From NCBI RefSeq assembly GCF_016019955.1, contig NZ_JAECRZ010000002.1:405012-469011 (forward strand): DNA of 64,000 nucleotides. The letters run 5' to 3'. The notes below the pieces were generated by a model that had not been told where the DNA came from, did no database searches, and worked only from the letters and a program-made list of their open reading frames with translations. Positions 1 to 8,852 of this stretch are shown one piece after another. A program made the translations under genes and the position numbers. The first letter of the stretch is position 1. Each line of letters starts with the position of its first letter. This DNA comes from Thiosulfatihalobacter marinus (GTDB lineage: Bacteria > Pseudomonadota > Alphaproteobacteria > Rhodobacterales > Rhodobacteraceae).

Positions 1-179
1 TGCCGCGCGCAGATATATGCGTGGATCGAGGCGACGTGACACGCCGGTGTTGCGCGGGCGGCAAGGCTTTGTCCGGTTTGGCGAGGCGCGGTTTCGGGGG
101 CGGATATGCGCCTGAACACCCGTGATCCGGGTCAAGGCGACGACTCGCGGGGCGCGGGCATTGGGGGTAGGGTGGCGTC
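1..179. other. Window edge upstream of dctB
   Basis: No gene can be assigned. Reading the + strand from base 1 gives a short open frame that ends in TGA at 37-39 (last residues AQIYAWIEAT), which could be the tail of a gene lying outside the window, but twelve codons are not enough to identify it. The rest is GC-rich spacer before dctB. Confidence 0.3.
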
Positions 180-1946
180 ATGAGGACGTGGATACGGCAT
201 CGGGCGGCGATTCTGGCGCTTTTCCTTCTGGCACTGGCCGTGGTTGCGGGCGGTGTCTGGCGGTTTGGCTATGGGCAGGCGCTGGACCAGCTGGCGCGGC
301 GGGGCGAGGCCGATCTGGCGCTGGCCGCGGACCGGCTGACGGCGCAGTTGCAGCGCTATCAGGAGCTGGCGGTATTGATGGGAGAACACCCCTATTTGCA
401 GGCGTTGAGCCGGGGGCAGGGGGATGTGAACACGGCGCGCGCGTTGTTGCTGGAAGCGGCGGACAAGACGGCGGCGCTGGACCTGATCTATGCGGCGGCG
501 GACGGGCGGATCATCACCTCGGCTCAGGGCCTGTTCGCGGCGCGCGACAGGTTGAGCGGCGCGCCCTATTTCGAACGCGCCTTGCAGGGGGCGTTGGGGG
601 CGTATCATGCGGTGGATGCGCGGTATGGGCGGCGGGCGTTCTATTTTGCCTCGCCCAATTTCGGCCCGGACGGGCGGGTGGCCGGTGTTCTGGTGGTGGT
701 GGTGGACATCGAAAATGTCGAGGAGAACTGGCGCGGCGACCGGCCGGCGGTATTCTTTGTGGACGAAGCGGATGAGGTGTTCATTTCGAACCGGTCAGAG
801 CTTTTGTTCTGGCAGCGCCGGAACGGGGCGGTGGGGCTGGTGCCGCCGGAGGGGGTCGCGCCGCCATTTACCCGGTTTTTCCGTGCCGGGCACGAGTTGT
901 GGCGGCTGGACTGGGGGCCGTACCTGCCGCAGAGGGGCCTGCATATCGTTCAGGATCTGCCGGTGATCCAGATGCGGGGCGAGGCGATCGTGGACGTGGC
1001 GCCGGCCCTGCGGCTGGCGGGGTTGCAGGCGGCGGCGGCGGGGGCGGCGATGATGGTGTTCGGGCTGTTCCTGTGGCAGGCGATCGAGCGGCGGCGGGTG
1101 CTGGCCGAGGCGAACGCGGTGTTGGAAGAGCGGGTCGGCGAGCGCACGGCGGAGCTGAGCGAGACCAATATCGTGCTGCGGCGCGAGATCATCGAGCGCC
1201 AGGAGGCGGAGGCGGCGCTGAAGAAGGCGCAGGCGGATCTGGTGCAGGCGGGCAAGCTGAGCGCGCTCGGGCAGATGAGCGCCGGGATCAGCCACGAGTT
1301 GAACCAACCGTTGATGGCGATCCAGAGTTTTGCCGAGAACGGCGCGCGGTTCATGGAGCGCGGCAAGCCGGAGATGGCCCAGGAGAATCTGGGCCGGATC
1401 GCGCAGATGGCAACCCGCATGGCGCGCATCATCAAGAACTTGCGCGCCTTTGCCCGCAATGAAAGCGAGCCGATGGGCAAGGTGGATCTTGTGTCGGTGA
1501 TCCGCCAGGCGGTCGAACTGACAGAGCCGCGGTTGCGTCAGGATGGGGTGACGCTGGATTGGGTTGGCGTGACCGGGACGGAGGGGGTTTATGCGTTGGG
1601 GGGCGAGGTGCGTCTTGGTCAGGTGTTTGTCAACCTGATCAACAATGCGGCGGACGCGATGGCGGACGCAACCGAAAAGCGTATCGAGATCGTGTTGGAC
1701 AGGGGGCCGCGCCTGTCTGTTTCGGTGCGCGACACGGGGCCGGGGATTGCCGAGCCGGACCGGATATTCGACCCGTTCTATTCGACCAAGGCGGTGGGCA
1801 GTTCCGAGGGTATGGGGCTGGGTCTGTCGATCTCTTACGGTTTGGTGCAGAGTTTCGGCGGCAATATCCGCGGGGCCAATGCGCCCGGAGGCGGGGCGAT
1901 GTTCACTGTGGAGCTGGAGTATTGGAAAGAGGACAAGGTGGCATGA
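180..1946 (+). CDS. dctB: C4-dicarboxylate sensor histidine kinase DctB-like
   Basis: This is a membrane histidine kinase of 588 residues, the usual DctB length. A first membrane segment at about residues 10-30 is followed by a large periplasmic Cache-like sensor region, a second membrane segment at about 280-300 and a coiled-coil linker (about 305-350). The dimerisation/phosphoacceptor helix carries SHELNQPL with the phosphorylated His at 372, and the ATPase domain shows NLINNAADAM, DTGPGI and GMGLGLSIS. Its stop overlaps the start of the regulator gene (ATGA), so the two are translationally coupled. The dctPQM transporter 3.5 kb downstream makes succinate, malate or fumarate the likely signals. 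Family assignment is firm; the ligand is inferred from context. Confidence 0.9.
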   Translation: MRTWIRHRAAILALFLLALAVVAGGVWRFGYGQALDQLARRGEADLALAADRLTAQLQRYQELAVLMGEHPYLQALSRGQGDVNTARALLLEAADKTAALDLIYAAADGRIITSAQGLFAARDRLSGAPYFERALQGALGAYHAVDARYGRRAFYFASPNFGPDGRVAGVLVVVVDIENVEENWRGDRPAVFFVDEADEVFISNRSELLFWQRRNGAVGLVPPEGVAPPFTRFFRAGHELWRLDWGPYLPQRGLHIVQDLPVIQMRGEAIVDVAPALRLAGLQAAAAGAAMMVFGLFLWQAIERRRVLAEANAVLEERVGERTAELSETNIVLRREIIERQEAEAALKKAQADLVQAGKLSALGQMSAGISHELNQPLMAIQSFAENGARFMERGKPEMAQENLGRIAQMATRMARIIKNLRAFARNESEPMGKVDLVSVIRQAVELTEPRLRQDGVTLDWVGVTGTEGVYALGGEVRLGQVFVNLINNAADAMADATEKRIEIVLDRGPRLSVSVRDTGPGIAEPDRIFDPFYSTKAVGSSEGMGLGLSISYGLVQSFGGNIRGANAPGGGAMFTVELEYWKEDKVA

Positions 1947-3169
1947 GCGCGCCGGTTCTGGTGGTGGATGATGACCCGGTCGTGCGCGAGGCGCTGACGC
2001 AGACGCTGGAGCTTGAGGAGTTCGCGGTGATTGCGGCGGGGTCTTTCGTGGAGGCCAAGGATCATATCGAGCCTGGCTTTGCCGGGGTGATCCTGTCGGA
2101 TATGCGGATGCCGGGGCGGGACGGGTTTCATCTTCTGGACTATACGCAGAGGCTTGATTCGGAGCTTCCCGTGATCCTGTTGACCGGAGAGGGCGACATT
2201 CCGATGGCGGTGAAGGCGATGGCGCTGGGAGCGTTCGGGTTTCTGGAAAAGCCCTGTGCGCCCGCCGAGTTGACAGCGGTGATCGCGCGGGCACAGAAGG
2301 CGCGGGACATGGCGCTGGAGAACCGGCGGCTGAAGGCGCAGCTGGAAACCGGGGACGCGGCGGCGCGCTGGATTTTCGGGGTGTCGGCGCAGTCCGACCG
2401 GCTGCGCGCGCAGGTGCGCAATGTCGCGCGCATCGGCGCAGAGGTTCTTGTGACCGGGGCGCCGGGGACCGGGATTTCCAAGGTGGCCGAGGTGATCCAC
2501 CTGTGTTCGCCCCAAAGCAAGGGGCCGTTTGGCAAGCATTCGGCGGCCGGCATGGCGCCCGAGCGGCTTGCACAGGTGGTGGAGGAAGCGCAGGGTGGCA
2601 GCCTGTTCCTGGACGAGATCCAGGCGATGCCGATGGCAACGCAGTTTGCGCTGATGGAGCGCATGGAAAAGGGCGGGCACCCCCGGCTGATCTTTGGCAG
2701 CGCGGCGGAGCTGGACAGGGCGGTGGAAAGCGGCGCGCTGCACGCTGACCTGTATTACCGGCTGGACGCGTTGCAGGTGCGCATTCCGTCCCTGTCGGAG
2801 CGGCCCGAGGATATCCCGGTTCTGTTTCGCCAATACGTGGCGCAGGCCGCCGAGCAATCCGGAGTGGCCGTGCCCGAGGTGACGCCCGAGGTGATTTCAG
2901 GGCTGATGGCACGGGACTGGCCGGGCAATGCGCGCGCCTTGATGAGCGTGGCGATGCGGTTCGTGCTGGGACTGCCGGGAGAGGAAACGCGGGGCGGCGG
3001 GCTGGGGCTGGCCGAGCAGATGGCGCAGGTGGAACGGGCGCTGCTGGCCGAGGCGCTGCGCCGCCATGGCGGGCGGGCGGCGGTGGCCGCCGAGGCGCTC
3101 AAACTGCCGCGAAAGACGATGTATGACAAACTGGCGAAATACGGGCTGAAGCCCGAGGAATTCCGGTGA
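1943..3169 (+). CDS. dctD: DctD-like response regulator with degenerate AAA+ domain
   Basis: This 408-residue protein has the NtrC-class order receiver, AAA+ domain and Fis-type HTH. The receiver has the acidic pair DDD near residue 10, phosphoacceptor Asp53 and a KP motif near 103. The AAA+ domain is damaged: the Walker A region reads GAPGTGIS (172-179), with Ile where the ATP-binding Lys belongs, and the stretch that should hold GAFTGA, the sigma-54 contact loop, is deleted. Walker B (GGSLFLDEI) and the sensor region are recognisable. The C-terminal HTH (about 365-405) looks intact. ATG at 1943 was chosen because it begins a canonical receiver and overlaps the dctB stop. It probably binds DNA upstream of dctP but acts without sigma-54 ATPase activity. 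The same kind of loss is known for Rhodobacter NtrC. Confidence 0.88.
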   Translation: MSAPVLVVDDDPVVREALTQTLELEEFAVIAAGSFVEAKDHIEPGFAGVILSDMRMPGRDGFHLLDYTQRLDSELPVILLTGEGDIPMAVKAMALGAFGFLEKPCAPAELTAVIARAQKARDMALENRRLKAQLETGDAAARWIFGVSAQSDRLRAQVRNVARIGAEVLVTGAPGTGISKVAEVIHLCSPQSKGPFGKHSAAGMAPERLAQVVEEAQGGSLFLDEIQAMPMATQFALMERMEKGGHPRLIFGSAAELDRAVESGALHADLYYRLDALQVRIPSLSERPEDIPVLFRQYVAQAAEQSGVAVPEVTPEVISGLMARDWPGNARALMSVAMRFVLGLPGEETRGGGLGLAEQMAQVERALLAEALRRHGGRAAVAAEALKLPRKTMYDKLAKYGLKPEEFR

Positions 3170-3173
3170 GGCG

Positions 3174-4952
3174 CTACAGCGGCCAGAATATCGGGATCAG
3201 GGCCGAGGCCAGCAGGCCGACGGACAGGTTCAGCGGGATACCGATGCGCAGGAAGTCGGTGAACCTGTAGCCGCCGGGACCATAGACCATCATGTTGGTC
3301 TGATAGCCGATCGGGGTGGCAAAGCTGGCCGAGGCGGCGATCATCACGGCAATCACAAGCGGGCGCGGATCGATGCCAAGCGCGACACCCAGCGAGATGG
3401 CCAGCGGGGTGATGACCACCGCGACGGCATTGTTGGAGATCAGTTCGGTCAGGAGCGAGGTCATCAAATAAAGCGACCAGACGATCAGGAAAGGCGGCAT
3501 GATTTCCAGCCACGGCTTGGCCAGGTTCACCAGCAGCGCCACGGCGCCCGAGGCCTCGAGCCCGGCGCCGACGCCGAGCATCGAGAAGATCAGCACCAGA
3601 AGGCGCCCGTCGACCAGCGAAAAGGCCTCGTCCGCGTCGATGCAGCGGGTCAGGAGAACGAGGGCCACGGCGATGACGGCCAGGAACAGGATCGGAGCCA
3701 CCCCAAGCGCCGAAAGCACGACGATGCCCAGCAGGGCAATCAGCGCCAGCGGGGCGTAGGCGCGGCGATAGGCGCGGGCGGAAGGCTGGCTTATGTTGAC
3801 GGCGCCCGCGTCGGCCGCCAGGCGCGCGAGGTCTTCGGGCGCGCCTTCGAGCAGGAGCGTGTCACCGACCTTGAGGACATGATCGTCAAGCTGGCCGCTG
3901 ATATTCTGGTCGCGCCGGTGCAGGGCCAGCGGGTAGACGCCATAGCGCCGCCGCAGGCGCAGCTGGCCCAGGGATTTCCCCAGCAACGCGGCATTCGGGG
4001 CGATCAGAACCTCGACGGTGATGGTGTGGCGTGAGGACAGCTTGTCCACCAGCCGCAGCTTGGGGTCGTCTTGCAGGCCCAGCAATTCCTCCATCTGGGT
4101 GCGGATCACCACGCGATCGCCGGCCTGAAGCGTGACCTTGCCCAATGCGCGGCGCAGCGAGGCATCGCCGCGCAGAACGTCCACCACGCGCATACCCTCG
4201 CCCTTGAACTGTTCGACACCGGTAACGGGCTGGCCAATCAGCTTGCTGTCGTCGGGGATGGCCAGTTCGGCGAGGAATTTCTTTTTGCTCTGGTCGGTGA
4301 ACAGGGTGGCCATGCTGGCCCGTTCGGGCAGAAGGCGCGCGCCCACGAGGCGCAGATAGAGCATTCCCCAGGCAACGAGGATCACGGCGAGCGGCGTGAC
4401 TTCGAAGATCGAGAAGGGGGCCAGGCCGTGGGTGACGGCGACACCGGCAACCAGCAGGTTGGTCGAGGTGCCCAAAAGGGTAAGCGTGCCGCCCAGGATC
4501 GAGGCATAGGAAAGCGGGATCAGCAGCTTGCTGGCGGTGATGTTCAGTTTGCGCGCGAGCTGGATGAAAACCGGGATCATCACCAGCACGACCGGCGTGT
4601 TGTTGACGAAAGCCGAGGCGATCACGGCAAAGGCGACAAGCACGCCGACGGCCATGGCCGGGTTGGAGGCGGCGCGGGCCTCGGCGAAGCGGGTGAACCG
4701 CTCCAGCGCGCCGGTACGTACCAATGCCCCGGCGATGATGAACATGGCGCCGATCGTCCAGGGCGCAGGATTGGAAAGCGCGGCAAGCGCATCCGGGTAG
4801 GGCAGCACCCCGGTCAGCAACATTGCGGCCACGGCGCCCAGCGCCACCACCTCGGCGGGCCAGCGTTCGGTGACGAAGAGGGCGAACATCAGCAACAGGA
4901 TGACAAGGGCCAGGATGGCGTCGGTCTGACCTGTCGCAAGGAAATCGATCAT
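3174..4952 (-). CDS. SLC13-family permease with two TrkA-C domains
   Basis: This is a 592-residue inner-membrane anion transporter of the DASS/SLC13 group. Hydrophobic segments fill the N-terminal third (about 1-190) and C-terminal third (about 400-592). Between them lie two soluble TrkA-C/RCK-C-type domains, at about 205-290 and 300-380. Conserved transport signatures include FVNNTPVVLVMIPVF in the first half and LISNNAVAVVITPLA in the second. The start at 4952 (MIDFLATG) was preferred over an in-frame upstream Met because the extra 33 residues are not membrane-like. It converges on dctD with only 4 bases between stops and diverges from dctP. Substrates in this family include sulfate, di- and tricarboxylates. 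The dct neighbours hint at dicarboxylates, but this is not shown. Confidence 0.85.
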   Translation of the reverse strand: MIDFLATGQTDAILALVILLLMFALFVTERWPAEVVALGAVAAMLLTGVLPYPDALAALSNPAPWTIGAMFIIAGALVRTGALERFTRFAEARAASNPAMAVGVLVAFAVIASAFVNNTPVVLVMIPVFIQLARKLNITASKLLIPLSYASILGGTLTLLGTSTNLLVAGVAVTHGLAPFSIFEVTPLAVILVAWGMLYLRLVGARLLPERASMATLFTDQSKKKFLAELAIPDDSKLIGQPVTGVEQFKGEGMRVVDVLRGDASLRRALGKVTLQAGDRVVIRTQMEELLGLQDDPKLRLVDKLSSRHTITVEVLIAPNAALLGKSLGQLRLRRRYGVYPLALHRRDQNISGQLDDHVLKVGDTLLLEGAPEDLARLAADAGAVNISQPSARAYRRAYAPLALIALLGIVVLSALGVAPILFLAVIAVALVLLTRCIDADEAFSLVDGRLLVLIFSMLGVGAGLEASGAVALLVNLAKPWLEIMPPFLIVWSLYLMTSLLTELISNNAVAVVITPLAISLGVALGIDPRPLVIAVMIAASASFATPIGYQTNMMVYGPGGYRFTDFLRIGIPLNLSVGLLASALIPIFWPL

Positions 4953-5190
4953 CGGGGCGTTTCTCTGGTCCTGTGCCAGGATAGGGGCGGGTCTTGCAAG
5001 GATGTGCGCATCGCCGCGCGCCTGCGCAAGGGAAATCTGCTGGCGCGCCACGACATTGTCGAGACATTGGTGACAGGAACGGGCCGGGCCCGGGATGAAT
5101 TGCCGCCGATGCCGCCCGCGGGCAAACGGCAGAGCGAATCGCGTGCTGTTGCGTCTGGCGCAGAGCCGGTTGCCGCAAGGCGCATGGTTT

Positions 5191-5238
5191 GTGCGGTTTT
5201 TCGCACAAAGCGCCGGTTGTCCGTGCGGTTTTTCGCAC
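5191..5238. promoter_or_regulatory. Two tandem DctD-type operators
   Basis: The identical 16-base palindromic unit GTGCGGTTTTTCGCAC occurs at 5191-5206 and 5223-5238, 32 bases apart start to start, about three helical turns. The unit closely resembles the upstream activating sites of rhizobial DctD, as I recall them. The pair lies in the 480-base divergent region between the SLC13 permease and dctP, about 200 bases before dctP. No convincing -24/-12 sigma-54 promoter (GG-N10-GC) was found downstream, which fits the degenerate DctD encoded nearby. Confidence 0.7.
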
Positions 5239-5432
5239 GATGGGCCGGGGCCGGGCGGGCAAGTGACGGAGCGTCATCTCACATTTGTTTGAAAACGCTT
5301 GAAAAATGCGCATGTCGCCCAAGGCGCAAACAAAGTGTTGAGGCGAAAATCCGCTCAGGCCAGACTTTCGCATGTACCGCCCCCTGGGGCGTGTGACCTG
5401 AACAAGTCTTGAAACACTGGGGAGGAGCCCAC

Positions 5433-6443
5433 ATGAAATATCTGACCACTGCCGCCACCGCGATGGCGCTTGCGCTGACTGCGACCGCAGGAACCGCCGG
5501 ACAGGATGCCTGTGACGATGGCGAGATCGTCATCAAGTTCAGCCACGTGACCAACACCGACAAGCACCCCAAGGGGATTGCCGCGTCGCTGTTGCAACAG
5601 CGTGTGAACGACGAGATGAACGGCGTCGCCTGCATGGAAGTGTTCCCGAACTCGACCCTGTATAACGACAACAAGGTTCTGGAAGCCATGTTGCAGGGCG
5701 ATGTGCAGCTGGCCGCGCCGTCGCTGTCGAAATTCGAGAAGTTCACCAAGCAGTTCCGCATTTTCGATCTGCCCTTCATGTTCAAGGACGTGAACGCGGT
5801 TGACGCCTTTCAGGCGTCGGATGCCGGCCAGGGCCTTCTGGACTCGATGCAGCGCCGCGGCCTTCAGGGGCTGGCCTACTGGCACAATGGCATGAAGCAG
5901 ATGTCGGCCAACGTGCCGCTTGTTTCGCCGACGGACGCCAATGGCCTGAAGTTCCGCGTTCAGTCGTCGGACGTGCTTGTGGCGCAGATGGAAGCGATTG
6001 GCGGCAGCCCGCAGAAAATGGCCTTCTCGGAGGTTTACGGCGCGTTGCAGCAGGGCGTTGTGGACGGGCAGGAGAACACCTGGTCGAACATCTATGGCAA
6101 GAAGTTCTTTGAAGTTCAGGACGGTGTGACCGAAACCAATCACGGCATCATCGACTATCTGGTCGTGACCTCGGTGGACTGGCTGGACAGCCTGGATCCG
6201 GCCGTGCGTGACCAGTTCCTGACCATTCTGGCCGAAGTGACCGAAGAGAAGAACGCGGAATCCACCGCCGTGAACGAAGCGGCCAAGGACTCGATCATTG
6301 CTGCCGGTGGCACGATCCGCACCCTGAACGCAGCGCAGCGTCAGGAATGGGTCGACGCGATGAAGCCGGTCTGGGAGCAATTCTCGGATGACGTGGGCCA
6401 GGAAAATATCGACGCGGCGCAAGCCATCAACGCGTCCATGTAA
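5433..6443 (+). CDS. dctP: TRAP C4-dicarboxylate binding protein DctP
   Basis: This is the periplasmic solute receptor of a TRAP transporter, 336 residues. An N-terminal Sec signal peptide of about 24 residues ends near ATAGTAG. The mature protein begins with the typical beta strand IVIKFSHVTNTDKHPKG. The conserved core motif around LKFRVQSSDVLVAQMEAIGG carries the Arg that in DctP proteins binds the substrate carboxylate, followed by PQKMAFSEVYGALQQGVVDGQEN. ATG at 5433 is chosen because GGAGGAG lies 6 bases upstream at 5421-5427; an in-frame ATG at 5409 has no such site. The sequence resembles Rhodobacter capsulatus DctP (malate, succinate, fumarate). It is encoded just after two DctD-type operators and before dctQ and dctM. 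Confidence 0.93.
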   Translation: MKYLTTAATAMALALTATAGTAGQDACDDGEIVIKFSHVTNTDKHPKGIAASLLQQRVNDEMNGVACMEVFPNSTLYNDNKVLEAMLQGDVQLAAPSLSKFEKFTKQFRIFDLPFMFKDVNAVDAFQASDAGQGLLDSMQRRGLQGLAYWHNGMKQMSANVPLVSPTDANGLKFRVQSSDVLVAQMEAIGGSPQKMAFSEVYGALQQGVVDGQENTWSNIYGKKFFEVQDGVTETNHGIIDYLVVTSVDWLDSLDPAVRDQFLTILAEVTEEKNAESTAVNEAAKDSIIAAGGTIRTLNAAQRQEWVDAMKPVWEQFSDDVGQENIDAAQAINASM

Positions 6444-6487
6444 GCGGCGCAAGCCACACACAATCACGGGACAGTGAAAAAAGGGGC

Positions 6488-6511
6488 GGGCAGGCCGCGA
6501 AGGGCCTGCCC
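6488..6511 (+). terminator. Hairpin between dctP and dctQ
   Basis: A 9-bp stem, GGGCAGGCC at 6488-6496 and GGCCTGCCC at 6503-6511, lies 45 bases after the dctP stop and is followed by GTTCTGT, not a strong T-run. It is probably an RNA-stabilising or partly terminating hairpin, which would explain how binding protein can be made in excess over the membrane subunits. The remaining spacer up to dctQ holds no gene. Confidence 0.55.
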
Positions 6512-6650
6512 GTTCTGTATCAAGGACAGAAACCAACTCGGCTGGATCGGACATCGCGGCCAACATTTCGCCCAGAGCGGAATTTGAACGCACCTTTGAT
6601 GCCGAATTCCGGGACCAGGTTGGTTTCGCCAAAAACGGGACACGGAAACA

Positions 6651-7316
6651 ATGCAAACGAAGCATAGCTTTGTGGACCAGATCGAGGAAACGCTGATCGC
6701 GTTCCTTCTGGGGTTGATGACATTGGTGACTTTCGCCAACGTGATCGCCCGGTTCGGGTTCAATTCTAACATTCTGTGGGCGCTGGAACTGACAGTGTTC
6801 ATGTTTGGCTGGCTGGTGCTGCTGGGCGCCTCATACGCGGTCAAGAAACACAGCCACCTTGGGGTGGACGCCATTCTGAACATGGTGTCGCCGGGGGTGG
6901 CGCGCGTGATGGGGATGATCTCGGTCGCCTGCTGCCTTCTCTTTTCGCTGCTGCTGCTGAAGGGCGCCTATGATTACTGGGCCGTCTTTGCGGACCTGCC
7001 GCCCACATCGGGCCGCTGGTTCCCGACCGGGTTCGAGGACAAGTTCCGCAGCCAGTCTTTCTATGAGGTGCAGGATGTGCCGATGGTGGGCTTTCTGCGG
7101 TTCCTGGAAGACCTGATCAACTACGGCGACGAGTATGAGAAACTGCCCAAGGTGGTGCCCTATCTGGTGTTGCCGGTGTCCATGGCGCTGCTGGTGTTGC
7201 GGTTCTTTCAGGCCGCGTTGCAGATCTGGCGTGGCGAGACCGACCGCCTGGTGGCCAGCCACGAGGTGGAAGACGAGATCGAGGAAGTAAGAGCTCAGCA
7301 AGGGGAGCATGACTGA
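6651..7316 (+). CDS. dctQ: TRAP small permease DctQ
   Basis: This is the small integral membrane subunit of the C4-dicarboxylate TRAP transporter, 221 residues. Four membrane helices are visible, at about residues 13-35, 48-66, 84-106 and 168-186. The loop between helices 3 and 4 is longer than usual (about 107-165), as is typical for DctQ of the C4-dicarboxylate group. The motif WALELTVFMFGWLVLLGASYAVKK is characteristic of the family. It sits about 200 bases after dctP, and its stop overlaps the dctM start by one base (TGATG). It works only with DctM and DctP. Confidence 0.92.
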   Translation: MQTKHSFVDQIEETLIAFLLGLMTLVTFANVIARFGFNSNILWALELTVFMFGWLVLLGASYAVKKHSHLGVDAILNMVSPGVARVMGMISVACCLLFSLLLLKGAYDYWAVFADLPPTSGRWFPTGFEDKFRSQSFYEVQDVPMVGFLRFLEDLINYGDEYEKLPKVVPYLVLPVSMALLVLRFFQAALQIWRGETDRLVASHEVEDEIEEVRAQQGEHD

Positions 7317-8695
7317 TGGAGGTGATTCTTCTCTTTGCGATGGTGATCGGCCTGTTGCTGATCGGCGTGCCGATCGCGGTGTCGCTGGGCCTGAGTTCCA
7401 TGATGTTCCTGTTGCTGTTCTCGGACGCAACGCTGGCGTCGGTTGCGGGGACACTGTTTGAAGCCTTTGAGGGCCATTACACGCTTCTGGCCATTCCGTT
7501 CTTCATCCTGGCGTCATCCTTCATGACAACAGGCGGCGTGGCGCGGCGGATCATTCGCTTTTCGATCGCCTGTGTGGGGCATCTGCCCGGCGGGCTGGCG
7601 ATTGCGGGTGTGTTTGCCTGCATGATGTTCGCCGCGCTGTCGGGTTCGTCCCCGGCGACGGTGGTGGCCATCGGTTCGATCGTGATCGCGGGGATGCGCC
7701 AGGTTGGCTATACCAAGGAGTTTGCCGCCGGTGTGATCTGTAACGCCGGGACGCTGGGGATCCTGATCCCGCCGTCGATCGTGATGGTGGTTTATGCCGC
7801 CTCGGTCGAGGTGTCGGTGGGCCGGATGTTCCTGGCCGGGGTCATTCCGGGCCTGTTGGCCGGGCTGATGCTGATGGTGACGATCTATGTCATGGCCAAG
7901 GTCAAGAATCTGCCCAAGGGCGACTGGCAGGGCTGGGGCGAGATCTTTGTCTCGGGCCGCGAGGCCGGTTGGGGGCTGTTCCTGATCGTGATCATCCTGG
8001 GCGGGATTTATGGCGGGATCTTTACCCCGACCGAAGCCGCCGCCGTGGCGGCCGTGTATTCCTTCCTGATCGCCTGTTTCATCTACAAGGACATGGGACC
8101 GCTGGCCGAGGCCAATAACGGGGGCGTGAAAGGCTCGCTCCTGCGCAAGCCGGCGTCGCTGCTCTCGGCGTTTGTCCACTCGGACACCAAGCACACGCTG
8201 TTTGAGGCTGGCAAGCTGACGGTGACGCTGTTGTTCGTGATCGCCAACGCGCTGATCCTGAAACAGGTGCTGACCGAGCAGCAGGTGCCGCAGCAAATCG
8301 CCGGGGCGATGCTGACGGCGGGCTTTGGCCCGGTCATGTTCCTGGTGGTGGTCAACCTGATCCTGCTGATCGGCGGGCAGTTCATGGAACCGTCGGGCCT
8401 GTTGGTGATCGTGGCGCCGCTGGTGTTCCCGATCGCCATTCAGCTGGGCATCGATCCGATCCATCTGGGCATCATCATGGTGGTGAACATGGAAATCGGG
8501 ATGATCACGCCACCGGTGGGGCTGAACCTGTTCGTGACCTCGGGTGTGGCCGGGATGCCGATGATGAGCGTGGTGCGAGCCGCGCTGCCCTTCCTGGCGG
8601 TGCTGTTCGTGTTCCTGATCATGATCACCTATATTCCGGCGATCTCGACCTTCCTGCCCAATACGTTCATGGGGCCGGAGATCATCACGAACTGA
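7316..8695 (+). CDS. dctM: TRAP large permease DctM
   Basis: This is the large, ion-coupled transport subunit of the C4-dicarboxylate TRAP transporter, 459 residues with about 12 membrane helices. Family hallmarks include FFILASSFMTTGGVARRI, the re-entrant region SGSSPATVVAIGSI, the GTLGILIPPSIVMVVY motif, TPTEAAAVAAVYS, and ITPPVGLNLFV near the end. It overlaps dctQ by one base and is followed by a strong terminator, which closes the operon. Transport is expected to be sodium-driven uptake of C4-dicarboxylates delivered by DctP. Confidence 0.94.
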   Translation: MEVILLFAMVIGLLLIGVPIAVSLGLSSMMFLLLFSDATLASVAGTLFEAFEGHYTLLAIPFFILASSFMTTGGVARRIIRFSIACVGHLPGGLAIAGVFACMMFAALSGSSPATVVAIGSIVIAGMRQVGYTKEFAAGVICNAGTLGILIPPSIVMVVYAASVEVSVGRMFLAGVIPGLLAGLMLMVTIYVMAKVKNLPKGDWQGWGEIFVSGREAGWGLFLIVIILGGIYGGIFTPTEAAAVAAVYSFLIACFIYKDMGPLAEANNGGVKGSLLRKPASLLSAFVHSDTKHTLFEAGKLTVTLLFVIANALILKQVLTEQQVPQQIAGAMLTAGFGPVMFLVVVNLILLIGGQFMEPSGLLVIVAPLVFPIAIQLGIDPIHLGIIMVVNMEIGMITPPVGLNLFVTSGVAGMPMMSVVRAALPFLAVLFVFLIMITYIPAISTFLPNTFMGPEIITN

Positions 8696-8717
8696 CCCTT
8701 GCGGTTCGCGAAAAAGG

Positions 8718-8750
8718 AACGGCCCCTGCCAATCGCGGGGGCCGTTTTTT
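8718..8750 (+). terminator. Rho-independent terminator after dctPQM
   Basis: The stem AACGGCCCC / GGGGCCGTT has a ten-base loop and ends in TTTTTT (8745-8750), 23 bases after the dctM stop. It is a classic intrinsic terminator. Confidence 0.9.
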
Positions 8751-8765
8751 CGTGGCGAGGGGGGA

Positions 8766-8825
8766 GGGGCGCTGCCCCGTCACAGCAGAGCTGTGACTCC
8801 CCGGAGTATTTTTGGCAAAATGAAG
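8766..8825. repeat. Dispersed double-hairpin intergenic repeat, copy A
   Basis: The element has a small hairpin (GGGGC-GCT-GCCCC, 8766-8778) and a second hairpin (GTCACAGC-AGA-GCTGTGAC, 8779-8797). These are followed by a conserved tail starting TCCCCGGAGTATTTTTGG and ending near 8825. It lies between the convergent ends of dctM and the GFA gene. Related copies are at 34402-34461 and 56901-56960, with tail-only or altered copies on the other strand at 25259-25300 and 56979-56999. Confidence 0.75.
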
Positions 8826-8852
8826 GGCTCGGGCGGGTGTGCCTGTTTCGCA

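Noticed and set aside
795..2912. A 705-codon open frame on the - strand opposite dctB/dctD
   Set aside because: It is the antisense shadow of two well-supported genes, and its translation is Pro/Arg/His-rich low-complexity sequence typical of GC-rich antisense frames.
5140..5432. A sigma-54 (-24/-12) promoter for dctP
   Set aside because: I looked for TGGC-N8-TTGC and GG-N10-GC patterns between the DctD-type operators and dctP. The best candidates had the wrong spacing, so no site is annotated.
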